Positions 1-9,889 of a DNA stretch of 21,914 bases are shown here, piece by piece; position 1 is the stretch's first letter, and each line of letters starts with the position of its first letter. A model generated the notes under the pieces. That model did not search any database and was not told the DNA's origin. It saw only the letters and a program-made list of their open reading frames with translations. Position numbers and translations under genes: made by a program. This DNA comes from Gamarada debralockiae (lineage: Eukaryota; Ascomycota; Leotiomycetes; Helotiales; Hyphodiscaceae): NCBI GenBank assembly GCA_002803225.1, contig NXFV01000252.1:1-21914 (forward strand). The letters are read 5' to 3'.

Positions 1-901
1 TAAGTATATTATAAATACAAATTCTAGGATCTTCTAAAATCTTCTAAAATAAAATACCCCTGCTAACTAAGCGAATACTAATCGGCTAAATTTCGGATAA
101 ACATTCCCGAGTTCCTGACTAAATATACTACTAGTACCATGTGAGTAGTCACGTGATAGCTAGGTAGTAATCCAGTTTTCAATATAGACTAATACTAGTA
201 AATAGTATTCTATTACTTTTTTTTTTAAATAATTTAAAGGAGTTAAGTTTAACTATTTTATATCTAATAAAGAACTAATAGTAATTATTAAGTGTTTTAA
301 GTACTAGCGCTAGTATTTAGACAGGACTAGTTATACTATTAAAGTATAGTTAGATTATATAAACTTATAAAGGTTTATAAAATAATCTTAAATTAATAGT
401 AAATAAGTTAAGTAACTAATCTACTTAATCCTTTATAACTTTATTATATAATATTAACTAAGGTTATTAAACTCTACTAATAGCTTATTATATTATTTTA
501 ATTTAACTTACTAAATAAAGGAAATCGCTAGTCTAGTATAAAAGGACCTATTAAAGTATAGACTTATAAGGGCTAATATTAATTTACTAAAGATAGCTAG
601 ACTTAATTATTTAAGTTAAGCTTAATAAATACTTTATTTAATATAAATAAATTTATTAAAAGATAAACTTATAAAGGCTAATTCTAATCTACTAAAGATA
701 ACTAGATCTAATTTATAAGTACTATATAATATAGCTAAATACTAGCTATATAAGATAATAAAAGTAATACTTAATTTTTAATTATATAATATAGCTAAAC
801 TTAAGCTTAATATTACTATAACTAGGTCTAAATTTTATTTTAATTTACTAAAGATAGAGCTATATAATATAGTAAAGATAACCTAAAGAGTTAATATCTT
901 A
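1..901. other. AT-rich degraded sequence, no recognisable gene
   Basis: No protein family could be recognised here. Positions 1-185 keep ordinary CA and TG dinucleotides, including a CACGTGA-like stretch near 150, and look little mutated. From about 186 onward CA and TG almost vanish and TA dominates. A loosely repeated segment occurs near 553-607 and again near 655-714, both reading like cttataaRggctaat followed by ctactaaagataRctaga. Related fragments recur near 781-870. The stretch lies just upstream of the gypsy pol relic, so it may be its earlier part (gag or reverse transcriptase), but I could not identify reverse-transcriptase boxes in it. Confidence 0.5.
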
Positions 902-2337
902 AGCTCTTTAGATATAAAGTCTAAAGGCTAGTAAAACCTAGAAAGGGATACTATTAGTCTATAGACCTTTACTTAGACTATTTAAGTACTTTATATATTA
1001 TCTAAAGTAAAGAATAGTAAGATTAGCTATCTTATTAAGCTTATATAATTATAAGTAGTTATTAGAAGAGAAGTTAAAAATATAACTTAATATAAGGACC
1101 TTTTAAGTAAAAAGATAGTACTTAGTTTAATAGACTTAATTTTAAAGTCCTAGGAAATTAATTCCTTATATAATAGACTTAAGAAAAAGCTAAAGTTATA
1201 TTAAAAGGATATATATTAAAAGGATATATACTAAAAGGATATATACTAAAAGGATATATATTAAAAAGGCGCTAACTAAAAAGACTATACTTTAAATTAA
1301 TAAAGTTTACTTTATTATAAAGGAAAGACTATTATCTTTTAATAGAAGATATTAATTTAAAAGCTTTTATACTTATATTATAATAATTAACTTATAGAGT
1401 ACTAGGGTATTAATAAGACTAAAGAACTACTATAGTATAAGTTCTACTAGCTAAGGTTAGTAATTAATATTAAAAAGTATATAATTATTTACTTAATCTA
1501 TTAAAATATTATAATCTTTAGATATAAGCTATATAATAAGCTTAAGCCTTTATTTATATTATAATATCTTTAATAGAAAGTCTTACTTAACTTTATTACT
1601 TAACTTCTTAAATTATATATAAAAATAATAAAGTATAATACTATCTTAATTATAATAGATTATTATATTAAAATAGCTAAATTTATTTTAATAACTATTA
1701 GTTTAATTATATTTAAATTTATAATCTTATTTTATAAGAATATTAAATTTAAGTATAATTCCTTTTAAAAAATAATATTTAATAAAAATACTAAGATTAC
1801 TTTTAAATTTTAAATTAAAGTTTATACTTACTTTTTAATTAAGTAAAGACTTAATATTATATTTTACTTTTAAACTAATAAATAAATTAAAATCTTTAAT
1901 TATATATTTAAAAACTATCTTTAAGCTTATATTAGTTTTAAATAAATAAACTAAGCTAAGCTTTTATTTAATATAAAATTTATATATAATAATAATTAAA
2001 GCTTAAGTATTAGTATAATTTTTTTTAAAGTCTTATATAATTATAATCTAAAACTATAAGTTAATATTATTAGTACTAAAGATAATATTAGTAAAGGGAA
2101 AGTACTAGTAATATATAACTAAATTATATATCTTATAGATCTATAGAAATACTTTATAAACTAGCTACTTTAGAGCTAAGAGTAATAAGTTAAGTATTAT
2201 AATTAATAATATTAATTTAAGCTCTTTAAGTAAAAAGATCTAATTAAGTTATCTATAAAGAACTTAAGATTTAAGGATAAAAAGCTATAACCTAGGTAAA
2301 TTAGACTCTTATAGATTCTAGAATATATTAGTATATA
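902..2337 (+). pseudogene. RIP-degraded Ty3/gypsy (chromovirus-type) pol: linker, integrase
   Basis: This is a relic of the integrase half of a gypsy-type pol gene, which would have inserted retrotransposon DNA into the host genome. The frame beginning at positions congruent to 2 (mod 3) reads through with only TAA/TAG stops. Visible pieces in order: a linker with INSLYNRLKKKLKL (about 1160-1200); the zinc-binding HHCC region, with GINKTKELL near 1403 and relic YLIY (from CLIC) near 1488; the catalytic core from about 1637, with ILIIIDYYIKIAKF matching the family's VVVDRxTKMAxF, NKNTKIT matching SDRDTRIT, and later an AEFAYN-like NIKFIYNNN; then the C-terminal domain with DLIKLSIKNLRFKDKKL (near 2240-2290). 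The frame breaks at about 2337, before any chromodomain. Homology is firm; the 5' limit is uncertain. Confidence 0.85.
1201..1290 (+). repeat. 15-bp tandem repeat inside the gypsy relic
   Basis: Four near-identical 15-bp units (TTAAAAGGATATATA or CTAAAAGGATATATA) run from 1201 to 1260. Two more diverged units follow to about 1290. The unit is five codons long and in the pol relic frame reads as a repeated *KDIY, probably once QKDI(H/Y). It sits in the linker before the integrase zinc region, so the ancestral protein probably carried a short pentapeptide repeat there. Confidence 0.75.
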
Positions 2338-2919
2338 TATAATAGCTACTAGTAGCTGGAGGACAGTAGGAGGGATTATAGTATATTAGAGAAGTAGTAA
2401 TAGGGGAAGGGAGATAATAGTAATTATATTAAAAAGAGGTTCTATAGTACTAGTATACTTATATAATATAAACTTAAGCTTATCTTCCTAAAGTAGGGTT
2501 AATAGGTCTTACTTATCCCTTACTCCTAGCTCTTGCCTTTATATACTAGCTGTATTACTGCTGACTCTGTAACTGACTATATACTAATTAACTACTAACT
2601 AATCACTGACTATCCCTAATTGTGCAGATATATTAAGCCTAGCTCAAGTAATAGTTGCTATATAAAATCGCCTATATACCTTTAGGAGCTAGGCTCTTGT
2701 TATAACTATCCCTCTCCTAAGGCTACTTGTCTATAAGGAGCTAGGCTTATATTGAACTAGTAGTCTCGGCTGTCCTTATTAAAACCTAGTAGGAAAAAAG
2801 AGTAACAGCTAACGTTGTGGTATAGCAGTTCTAGTTATTAGGTGACCTAAGCGAGGTTCTTATAATTATAAGACCTATATTATACCTTAGGCAATAATTC
2901 AAGTTCGACCTTAGCGTTA
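2338..2919. other. Region between two gypsy relics, partly RIP-poor, possible LTR remnant
   Basis: No gene is visible. From about 2520 to 2870 the sequence keeps CA and TG and stands out from the mutated DNA around it. It contains near-repeats of ggagctaggct at 2685-2697 and 2738-2749. On the minus strand it lies directly downstream of the chromodomain stop at 2920-2922, where a 3' LTR of that copy would be expected. It also has a minus-strand TATAAAGGC-like box near 2540. LTR identity is only an inference from position; I could not find its ends. Confidence 0.35.
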
Positions 2920-3375
2920 TTAAGTCTCCCTAGCTCTCCTAGCCTTTTTGTACCTTTGTATTACTCCTTATATATTTCCTATACTATCCTTAAGTACCTA
3001 GAGGTTATACTTAATTAGCTATCCTTCCTACTTCACTAAGTAGTAAGTTTATCCCTTAATAATAGCCTAGTCTTTTACTTCCTTAATCTCTTATTCTTTA
3101 TTATTCTTTAGGTCTAATAAAGGTATAAGAGATTAACTATCCTTAGGCTTATACTTATTAATAGCTTAAATAGGGAATATATTATATAATCGGTTATATT
3201 TTTTAGGAAGGGCTAGTTAATAGGCCTATATACTAATACGTTCTAGAATTTATAAGAGTCTAATCTACTTAAGTTATAGCTTTTTATTTTTAAGTCTTAG
3301 GTTTTTTATAGATAGCTTAATTAAATTTCTTTATTTAAAGAGCTTAAATTAATATTATTAATTATAATATAATAA
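2920..3375 (-). pseudogene. RIP-degraded gypsy integrase C-terminus plus chromodomain
   Basis: Read on the minus strand, one frame runs from about 3375 to a TAA at 2920-2922 with only TAA/TAG interruptions. The first part repeats the integrase C-terminal region also seen at 2190-2337 and then continues with AY*LALPKKYNRLYNIF, matching the AYRLxLPxxxxxxHxVF motif of chromoviral integrases. Next comes EIKEVKD...YYLVK*EG, matching the chromodomain pattern EVExIL...YLVKWEGY, then IQRYKKARRARET at the end. In chromoviruses this domain steers integration into heterochromatin. The copy is truncated 5' of the integrase C-terminal domain. The family call is strong; the gene is dead. Confidence 0.82.
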
Positions 3376-3812
3376 GTCTAAGTACTGCGGTTTAGAGTGC
3401 TGAATTCAGCAGGTTTAGTCGCTATTTTATACAGCCTTAACCGCTCGCTAAACCTGCCTACGCTCACATACCTTCAATCGTTTAGTAGGTTATTATTAGA
3501 CTGTATGTCACCTAAAAATCGCGGCCCTCTAAAAACAATCGTCCTTTATCTTTACTTATTTTAGAAGTAAACTAAAATAGTACCCTTTCTTATTAGTTAT
3601 AGCGGACTACCCCCCCCCCTTGATCTTGATAGCTATTTAGGCTATATAAGCCCTTGTAGCCTCCGCCTATCTGCCCTAACTATAAGACTATTAGACCTAA
3701 CTTTAAGTACTACTTCTATACTTCTCTCTCTTTATTTTCTCTTATATAGACATTAAACTCTTAATAAGTCCTATTCCCTTAGCTATAGTTATCTCCTTTA
3801 CAAGGACTCTCG
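3376..3812. other. RIP-poor spacer with palindrome and 10-C run
   Basis: No gene is seen. From 3376 to about 3560 CA, TG and CG are frequent, unlike the neighbours. A perfect 12-bp palindrome, GCTGAATTCAGC, lies near 3399-3411, and a run of ten C residues occupies 3610-3619. A TATA-like ctatataag lies near 3641, followed by pyrimidine-rich DNA leading into the minisatellite. This resembles unique or regulatory DNA that escaped RIP, but no transcript can be assigned. Confidence 0.45.
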
Positions 3813-4136
3813 ATATTTACTCTCTTAATACTTACTCTCGATACTTACTCTCTTAATACTTAGTCTCTTGATATTCACTCTCTTAATATTTACTCTCTTA
3901 ATATTCACTCTCTTAACGTTTATTCTTATAACACTCCCTCTTATAATACTCCCTCTTATAACACTCCCTCTTACAATACTCCCTCTTACGATACTCCCTC
4001 TTACGATACTCCCTCTCACGATACTCCCTCTCACGATACTCCCTCTTACGATACTCCCTCTTATAATACTCCCTCTTACAATACTCCCTCTTACGATACT
4101 CCCTCTAAAGATACTCCCTCTTATAATACTCTCTTA
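3813..4136. repeat. 15-bp pyrimidine-rich minisatellite, about 21 copies
   Basis: Twenty-one consecutive units, nearly all exactly 15 bp (one of 13 bp), run from 3813 and end in a partial unit at 4126-4136. The left units read ATATTTACTCTCTTA-like; the right units read ATACTCCCTCTTACG-like. The last three bases of the right-hand units vary as ata, aca and acg, and the order ata-aca-acg recurs seven units apart (units 10-12 and 17-19), suggesting a higher-order duplication of about 105 bp. Because the unit is five codons long, it leaves frames open on both strands (ILPLT repeats on plus, RGSIV repeats on minus). I consider these by-products. Confidence 0.95.
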
Positions 4137-5047
4137 AAGTAGCTAAGGGGTCAAAGTAGTACTAGTAATACAAAATAGTACAAGTTAGGATTAATTGCCT
4201 ACTACGTCAAGTATAACACTTATTTAATAACACTATTGTCTATATCTTATACTATTATTACCCTATTATATCTATCTTTAAAAGCTCCTTCCTTCCTCCT
4301 CTCTTATCTCCCTTATCTACACTATATAAGCGCTTATTATATCTACCCGATTTCTACTTCTCCTTCTCTAAATCTACTAAATCTATATTAGAACTCTACT
4401 CTTACCTTACTTTATATTTACTCTTTAGACTTTAACTATCTTATCTATTTAAAGCTATCCCGTTACTATTATCTATATCTCTATTATTCTATAATACTTT
4501 ATATCCGTTAGTAAACTATAATCTTTATCTTATACTCTTTATTATTTTCTCTTAGCTAATCTTATCCTAAGTCTACCTTCCTTTACTAATATTAAAACAT
4601 ATAAGTCTAGTTTATAGACAGGCTATTTCTTTTCTCTACCTTTATAAAACCTTAATATAATTATAGCCCTAATTCAAGTTCTCCTATAGGAAACTCTTAA
4701 CCTACTTCTCTAGAATATTCTTAAACAACAGGAAAATACCTTTTAAGTATTAAAGAATAGAAAGATATCTAGTAGAAAAGATTATTAATAGATAAAAAAG
4801 AAATATAATAAGAAGTCGTTTCTTTAGCTAATAGACACAAAAAATATAAAAGCTAATTATAAATACTTTATTTGAGAGGGAACATCAAAACTCATAATAC
4901 CTATTACTTACTTATAAACTAGTTATTCTAAGAGCCCTAGCTCTATTGATTTAAACTAACTAAGCTATAATACTAGGGCAGCCCGGACGGTCACTAGTGG
5001 GCAGCTAGAAGAGAGCTGCGACTAACGTAATAGGAGGTATTAATAAT
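4137..5047. other. Degraded segment upstream of LINE ORF1, possible relic frame
   Basis: No firm gene. Around 4260-4920 a plus-strand frame (positions divisible by 3) reads as a Ser/Pro/Tyr-rich stretch and then KEI**EVVSLANRHKKYK near 4797-4848, with mainly TAA/TAG interruptions, so it could be an old coding segment of unknown family. A ctatataagcg TATA-like box lies near 4323. From about 4840 onward CA and TG become normal. The part from roughly 4975, a G+C-richer block with cagcccggacgg, may be the LINE 5' untranslated region. The element's exact 5' end is not visible. Confidence 0.35.
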
Positions 5048-6466
5048 ATAACAAACAAAGCTATTTAAATTATAGAAGTCTTCCTAAGAGCCTCGAGTAT
5101 ATTACCTTAAGTACATAACACGTGGAAACACATACAAAACGCTATCGGGAGGCCGGTAGGGGGAGCAGGACTAAAGAAGAGGGAATAGAAGAGAAAGATC
5201 TTCAAGGGGATTACAAAAGATATTAAACGCGCCTTATATATCTTAAAAGATAATAAGAGATAGTAAAACCTAGTAGCTCTCTAAAGCTACCCTAATATAA
5301 TTAAGGGAAACGCCTAGGGAGTAGTAAGGGAGGTAGTAGTCTTATTAAGATAGAAACAGGAGATAATTATATTAACTAAAGGCAAGATACTAGAGTAATA
5401 CTAGTAAGGGGGCAAAGAGCTTATAAAAGATATAAACAAAAAGACATTTAAAGGAGTAGTAATAGTATGCTAGCTACTAAGCGGAGATATTACTATAACG
5501 ACTAAATATAAAGATATAAGGAAGAAGCTAAAGAGAGAGCAAGATTAGTTATATATAATAGGGGAAAGGGCGAAGGTCTAGCGAAAGGCTTATATTATAC
5601 TAGCTTATAGTATATAGATCAGCTAAGTTAATATTAGTAGATAAGAGGATATTATCTAAGATATATATAAGTAGAACTAAAAGCTTAAAAGATAGGTAGA
5701 GATCTTAGGAGTATACTAGGCAAAGCGCAGGCTAAGGGCAAGTAAGACAAAAGCTCTACTATATATAAGTATTATAGAACTAGAGTAAGCTAATATACTA
5801 GTTAATCTAGGACTTATATAGGACTACTAACTATATAATTACAAGCCGTTTACTAGCGACTATAGAGTAACCTAATACTTTAAGTACTACTAATATAGCT
5901 ATACAGCTAAGATATATAGAAATACTAAGAGATATAGGTTTTATATAGCCCTAGGACACCTAACTAATAGTTGCCTATTAAGATATAAGCCGGTAAAACA
6001 CTAGTATATAGTTTATATAAGCCTAGAGGCTAAATATACTACTTAGGCTTTAGTGTACTTAAAAAGGAAGAAGAGGGTTAAGAGAGTAAAGTAAGGGTAT
6101 CTTTAGTAATTAGCTAAATTTTAAGACCCTACTACTCCTCCCTTTATATATACTCTAGCTCCTATTACTATAGATATTACTCCTACTCTTACTCCTTTTC
6201 CCTTTCCTTTCTCCCTATTAAGTATTCCCCTCTCCTAGCAAAAGCTAAAGGCTAGCTAAGACTTAGCTAACTATATAGAAGTAGTACTAGGCTATTATAC
6301 AAGACAAAAGAGAGTATTTAAAGTAGATATAGACTTTAAGGATAAGAGCAAGTATATAGTAGCTCACTAGAGGGCAGGCAAGCTACAATAGAATAGTACT
6401 ACTTTAAGTAGGAGCTAAGATATTCAAGAACTTATAATAGCTAGCGAGAACTTAGTATTAAGCTAA
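5048..6466 (+). pseudogene. LINE ORF1 relic: gag-like protein with three CCHC zinc knuckles
   Basis: This is the nucleic-acid-binding ORF1 of the Tad1-type element. One frame (positions congruent to 2 mod 3) runs from about 5048 to the TAA at 5464+1000, i.e. 6464-6466. Early on there is SGDITITTK (about 5480). Near 5876-5919 the pattern C-x2-C-x4-H-x4-C is recovered when relic Tyr codons (TAC/TAT) are read as Cys or His: YFKYY*YSYTAKIY. A second knuckle follows at about 5930-5975 (RYRFYIALGHLTNSC, where the His and last Cys survive). A third, longer-spaced one follows near 6003-6060. A basic stretch (KRKKRVKRVK) and a Pro/Thr/Ser-rich region (about 6125-6235) come next. The start is uncertain; an ATA at 5048 could be a mutated ATG. 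Confidence 0.82.
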
Positions 6467-6468
6467 TA
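6464..6468 (+). promoter_or_regulatory. Relic TAATG stop/start overlap between LINE ORF1 and ORF2
   Basis: The ORF1 frame ends at TAA (6464-6466), and the ORF2 frame, offset by two bases, has ATA at 6466-6468 immediately before its first recognisable codons. Reading ATA as a RIP-mutated ATG gives an overlapping TAATG. Such overlaps support termination-reinitiation of ORF2 in some LINEs. The overlap is seen in the sequence; its function is inferred. Confidence 0.55.
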
Positions 6469-9400
6469 AAGGAGCTTTAAGCCCTTTAATATAATATATA
6501 GAAAAGTAAGAATAAAGTTATAGTCCCTTTATTTAAGGACCCTTTAATTTAAGACTTTAATATAATAGCTATTTAAGAGCTATAGTATAATTTATATATC
6601 TTATTAATATATAACTAAGGCTAAGGGAGATTTTACTTAACTTACTCTCTTAAAGGAGATAAAGCTTACTTTTATATTAATAAGAGAATAGATCTAAATA
6701 GCTAGATAGTCGCTTTCTATAGCCTAGACTTATATTTAATTACTCTTTAACTTAGGGGCTTAACTATATATATTTATAGTATATATAGCTAACTACTAAA
6801 AAGTCGCTAGACAATAGACTATAATATACTAATCCTACTTCTTTTAAGACTCCTTTAAAGAGAAGAGGAATACTTAGTTCTTAGAGACTTTAACTTATAC
6901 TACCTATTATAGAATAGCCTATTTAATCTTATATACTACAATATCACAGAGAGTCTAATTTAAGTTATAGATAATGTAAATCTATAGCTTATTCTACTAT
7001 AAAAGGAAATCACTTAAGAGGCTAAAGGGATATATAATATAATTGATCTTACTTTTATTATAAATATATTAGTAAATTGCCTATTAGAATATAAAGTATA
7101 GCTAAATCTTAGATATAAATTTAATTACCTCTTAGTCATTACTTAGCTAGCTATAGAGCCTTAACTAGTACTAGAAGTTTAATATAAAGCTTAAAAAAGA
7201 ATAAATATAAATATAGTCTCTTTAGGAACAAAGTACTTATTACTCTTAGTAGCTAATACTTTACTAGACTATATTAAGATATATACTAACTATCTTCTAA
7301 AGTTTATTTAATAACTAGTAAATAAAGTTATCCCTTAGATAAAACTATTTTAATATATTGCTCTATAGTAGACTTAAGAGATCTAGGAGCTAGTCCATAA
7401 GATAAGAAGGCTACGAAGATAGTATAGACATATTAGCGTACTACTAGACTATAGCTAGTAAATAGAGATAAAGTACTTTAAACAAAAGGTAATTGTATTT
7501 AATAAAAGGAAAGCGTTTTAAGAGGTAGTATATAATACTACTAACTTACTAAAGGGTATTTAAAGACTTGCTCGCTAGGCAAGGGAAAAGAGTAATAAGC
7601 TACTAGAACTCTTAGTTATATCTCTTTTAAATATATTAGAAGGCCTAGCTATTATAGTTAATAAGAAGATATAGGCTCTTTACTAGAGATTCTTCTTATA
7701 AGTAAAGGCAAACCTTAGAGATATCTAGGACTTTATATTTACAAACAAGTCTTTCTATAATCTACTAGAGTTAAAATACAAAGCCTTAAATAAAGAGATA
7801 TATATAACTCTTTATAAATAAAAGCTATAGAAGGCACTAGGCCTTAATAGGATCTTAGCTAGCTTCTTAAGGGTAATAGGCTTACTACTTATATAGGCCT
7901 TAGCTAGTCTTACCTCCTTGTATTAGAGGGCTAGCTACTACCTAGCGAGGTTCCGGAGTATATATATAGTTGTTCTTAAGAAACTAAGAAAAGCGTTATA
8001 TAGTAAGCTAGGCTTTTAGCGCCTAATTATACTCTTAAGTACTATTAGTAAAGTTATCGAGTTAGTTATAGTAAATAAGATCTATATACTAGCTAAGACC
8101 TACTAGCTTTTACTTAACTACTAGATAAGAGCTTACTAGGGACGATTAGTAGAGATAATACTAGAGCTACTTATAAAGCAAGTTTATATAGTTTAGGCTT
8201 TAAGGAAGTACATTTCTATACTACTATCTTTAGATATATTAAGAGCCTTTAATATAATAAACCTTAATAGGCTCTTAAATGTTCTTTGTACACGAGGACT
8301 CCTACCTTAGCTAATATATTAGATTAAGGCCTTTATAACTAACTATTAGACTATTCTCCTTATTTAAGAGAAAGAGACTATAGTCTTTTAACTACTTACT
8401 AGAGTTTTATAAGGCTCTCCTTTATTGCTAATACTTTACTTATTCTATAATACTAAGCTTTTAGAGTCCTATTAAAACTTAGAACTTAATACCTTTACTA
8501 TAGGATTTATTAATAATATAAACCTCTTAGTTTATAGTATATTAATTAAGTCGAATTATAGGCAAATAGAGGAGATCTACTAGTAGTATACTAACTAGAT
8601 AGTGTAATATAGTACTAGCTTCGCTTTATAAAAGTACAAACTTATCTACTTCTTTTACTAGCACTTTACTTTTAACCTAATAGTAACTATTTAGCTAAAG
8701 GACATAAAGCTTAACCTAAGAAAAGAGATTTGTATACTAGGGGTCTAGCTAGATCTTAAGCTTAAGTAGAGTAGTTATATCTATAGAGTCTATATAAAGA
8801 TACTAGTATATATTAAGGTATTCGCTAAAGTAGTAATATTAATATAAGAGGCCTTGTTTAGAAAGACGAGATAGATCTATATAGTAATAGTATAGCTAGC
8901 GATGATCTTTAGAGCCTTAGCCTAGTATATACTAGGGGATAGCTAGGGGAAGACTAGAGGATAAATAAAAAAACTTAAGGTTATTTAAAATAAGTGCCTC
9001 TAAATTATCTTTAGGGTATATAGAGTAATACTTATACTAAACCTTAAGATAGAGACGTTTGTTTCTTTACTAGACTTATACTTAAGGGGGCTAGTAGTAA
9101 GCTTTCGCTAGCGACTAGCTAGCTTAGGCCTGCTTATAAAGATAGAAGTAATATACTAAACGATTTAAGATAAATTAAGGAAAAGGAAAAAGAAGAGACT
9201 ATAGCTTACTTTAGAATAGGTAAAGGGATACTAGGTAACTTCCTAGTTAGAACCCGATAAATAACTAGTAGGTTACTAATTAGGACTAGAGGAGTAGAGA
9301 TAATATACTATCTTATATAATTAGAAATTAAGGCTTAAGGACAACTCTTACCCTCTTAGAATAAATAGGATTAACAGGGAATTATTAATGAATATTTTAT

Positions 9401-9813
9401 AACTCTATAAGGGCTTGCAAAAGATAGAGAGCTTCGTTTTAGTTTAAATATATATTAGTTATATTAGGTTAGCGTTATTCTTCTATAGGATGCAGGTCTT
9501 AGAGGCAAATATAGCGAGGTATAAGTACGACCTAAGGATAGAGACTATAAGGTATATAGTCAAGGTATATCCTCTTGAGAATAGATAAGGGCTTTATACT
9601 AGTAAAATACTAAACCTTTACTAGCTATTTACTAAAAAGAGAAAAACGAAAGGGATAACTAGGTAGTTTATAGGCATAGAAAGGCTTTAGTAGTTCGACC
9701 TAGTAGGGCAGCTCTTATATATATAAGTCTAGTATTATAGAGTTAAAGTTATAGGTATAGATAGGACTTTAGTTAATATATATTTATTATAGTCCTCACT
9801 AGCTATACACTAA
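6466..9813 (+). pseudogene. LINE ORF2 relic: endonuclease, reverse transcriptase, C-terminal Cys/His motif
   Basis: One frame (positions congruent to 1 mod 3) reads through about 3.3 kb with TAA/TAG stops only. Endonuclease: IIAI*EL* (IIAIQExW) near 6559; YINKRID near 6673; RDFNLYYLL*N (GDFNLHHPxWN) near 6886; IIDLTF near 7039; and NYLLVIT, the decayed SDHLPIT, near 7120. Reverse transcriptase: RLIILLSTISKVIE near 8020; LDILRAFN near 8233; RVL*GSPLL (RxPQGSPLSP) near 8401; and GFINNINLLVY at 8503-8535, where the FxDD metal-binding Asp pair has become Asn. Then YRVILILNLKIETF (YKATP...ETF) near 9019 and YKYDLRIETIRYIVKVY (C-x-C...ET..H....C) near 9514. The 3' limit is approximate: 9811-9813 is the first TAA after the last recognisable motif. 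Confidence 0.9.
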
Positions 9814-9889
9814 GCAAACACTAGCTAGTACTAGCTACCTAAAGAACTATTACTTAGCTAATAGAGAAAAATAAAATATAAATATACTT

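Larger units (their letters stand above)
2190..3375. repeat. Inverted repeat pair formed by two opposed gypsy copies
   Basis: The segment at about 2190-2337 is closely matched by the reverse complement of about 3228-3375. Differences are mainly transitions. Both arms encode the same integrase C-terminal stretch, with KLSIKNLRFKDKKL in the left arm. The arms are therefore two fragments of one element family inserted in opposite directions, about 890 bp apart. They are not terminal inverted repeats of a DNA transposon. The right copy continues into a chromodomain while the left copy stops at about 2337. Confidence 0.8.
4980..9850 (+). mobile_element. Tad1-type non-LTR retrotransposon (LINE), near full length, RIP-inactivated
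   Basis: Two adjacent relic reading frames have the order and motifs of the Tad1 clade of fungal LINEs: a gag-like ORF1 with CCHC knuckles, then an ORF2 with an apurinic-type endonuclease, a reverse transcriptase and a C-terminal Cys/His motif. Each ORF holds one frame over its whole length (about 1.4 and 3.3 kb), so nearly all damage is transitions. The element would have moved by target-primed reverse transcription. Its 5' and 3' ends, poly(A) and target duplication were not identified, so the outer limits are approximate. The 5' end (to about 5170) is less mutated than the rest. Confidence 0.85.

Noticed and set aside
2895..2925. tRNA B-box-like GGTCGAACTTG on the minus strand
   Set aside because: No A box, acceptor stem or cloverleaf could be drawn around it.
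2190..3375. Inverted repeat interpreted as terminal inverted repeats of a DNA transposon
   Set aside because: Both arms encode the gypsy integrase C-terminus, and the right copy continues into a chromodomain, so they are two opposed retrotransposon fragments.
3825..4137. Open frames of 69 codons (minus, RGSIV repeats) and 89 codons (plus, ILPLT repeats)
   Set aside because: Both arise because the 15-bp minisatellite unit is a multiple of three and lacks stops in several frames. There is no other coding evidence.
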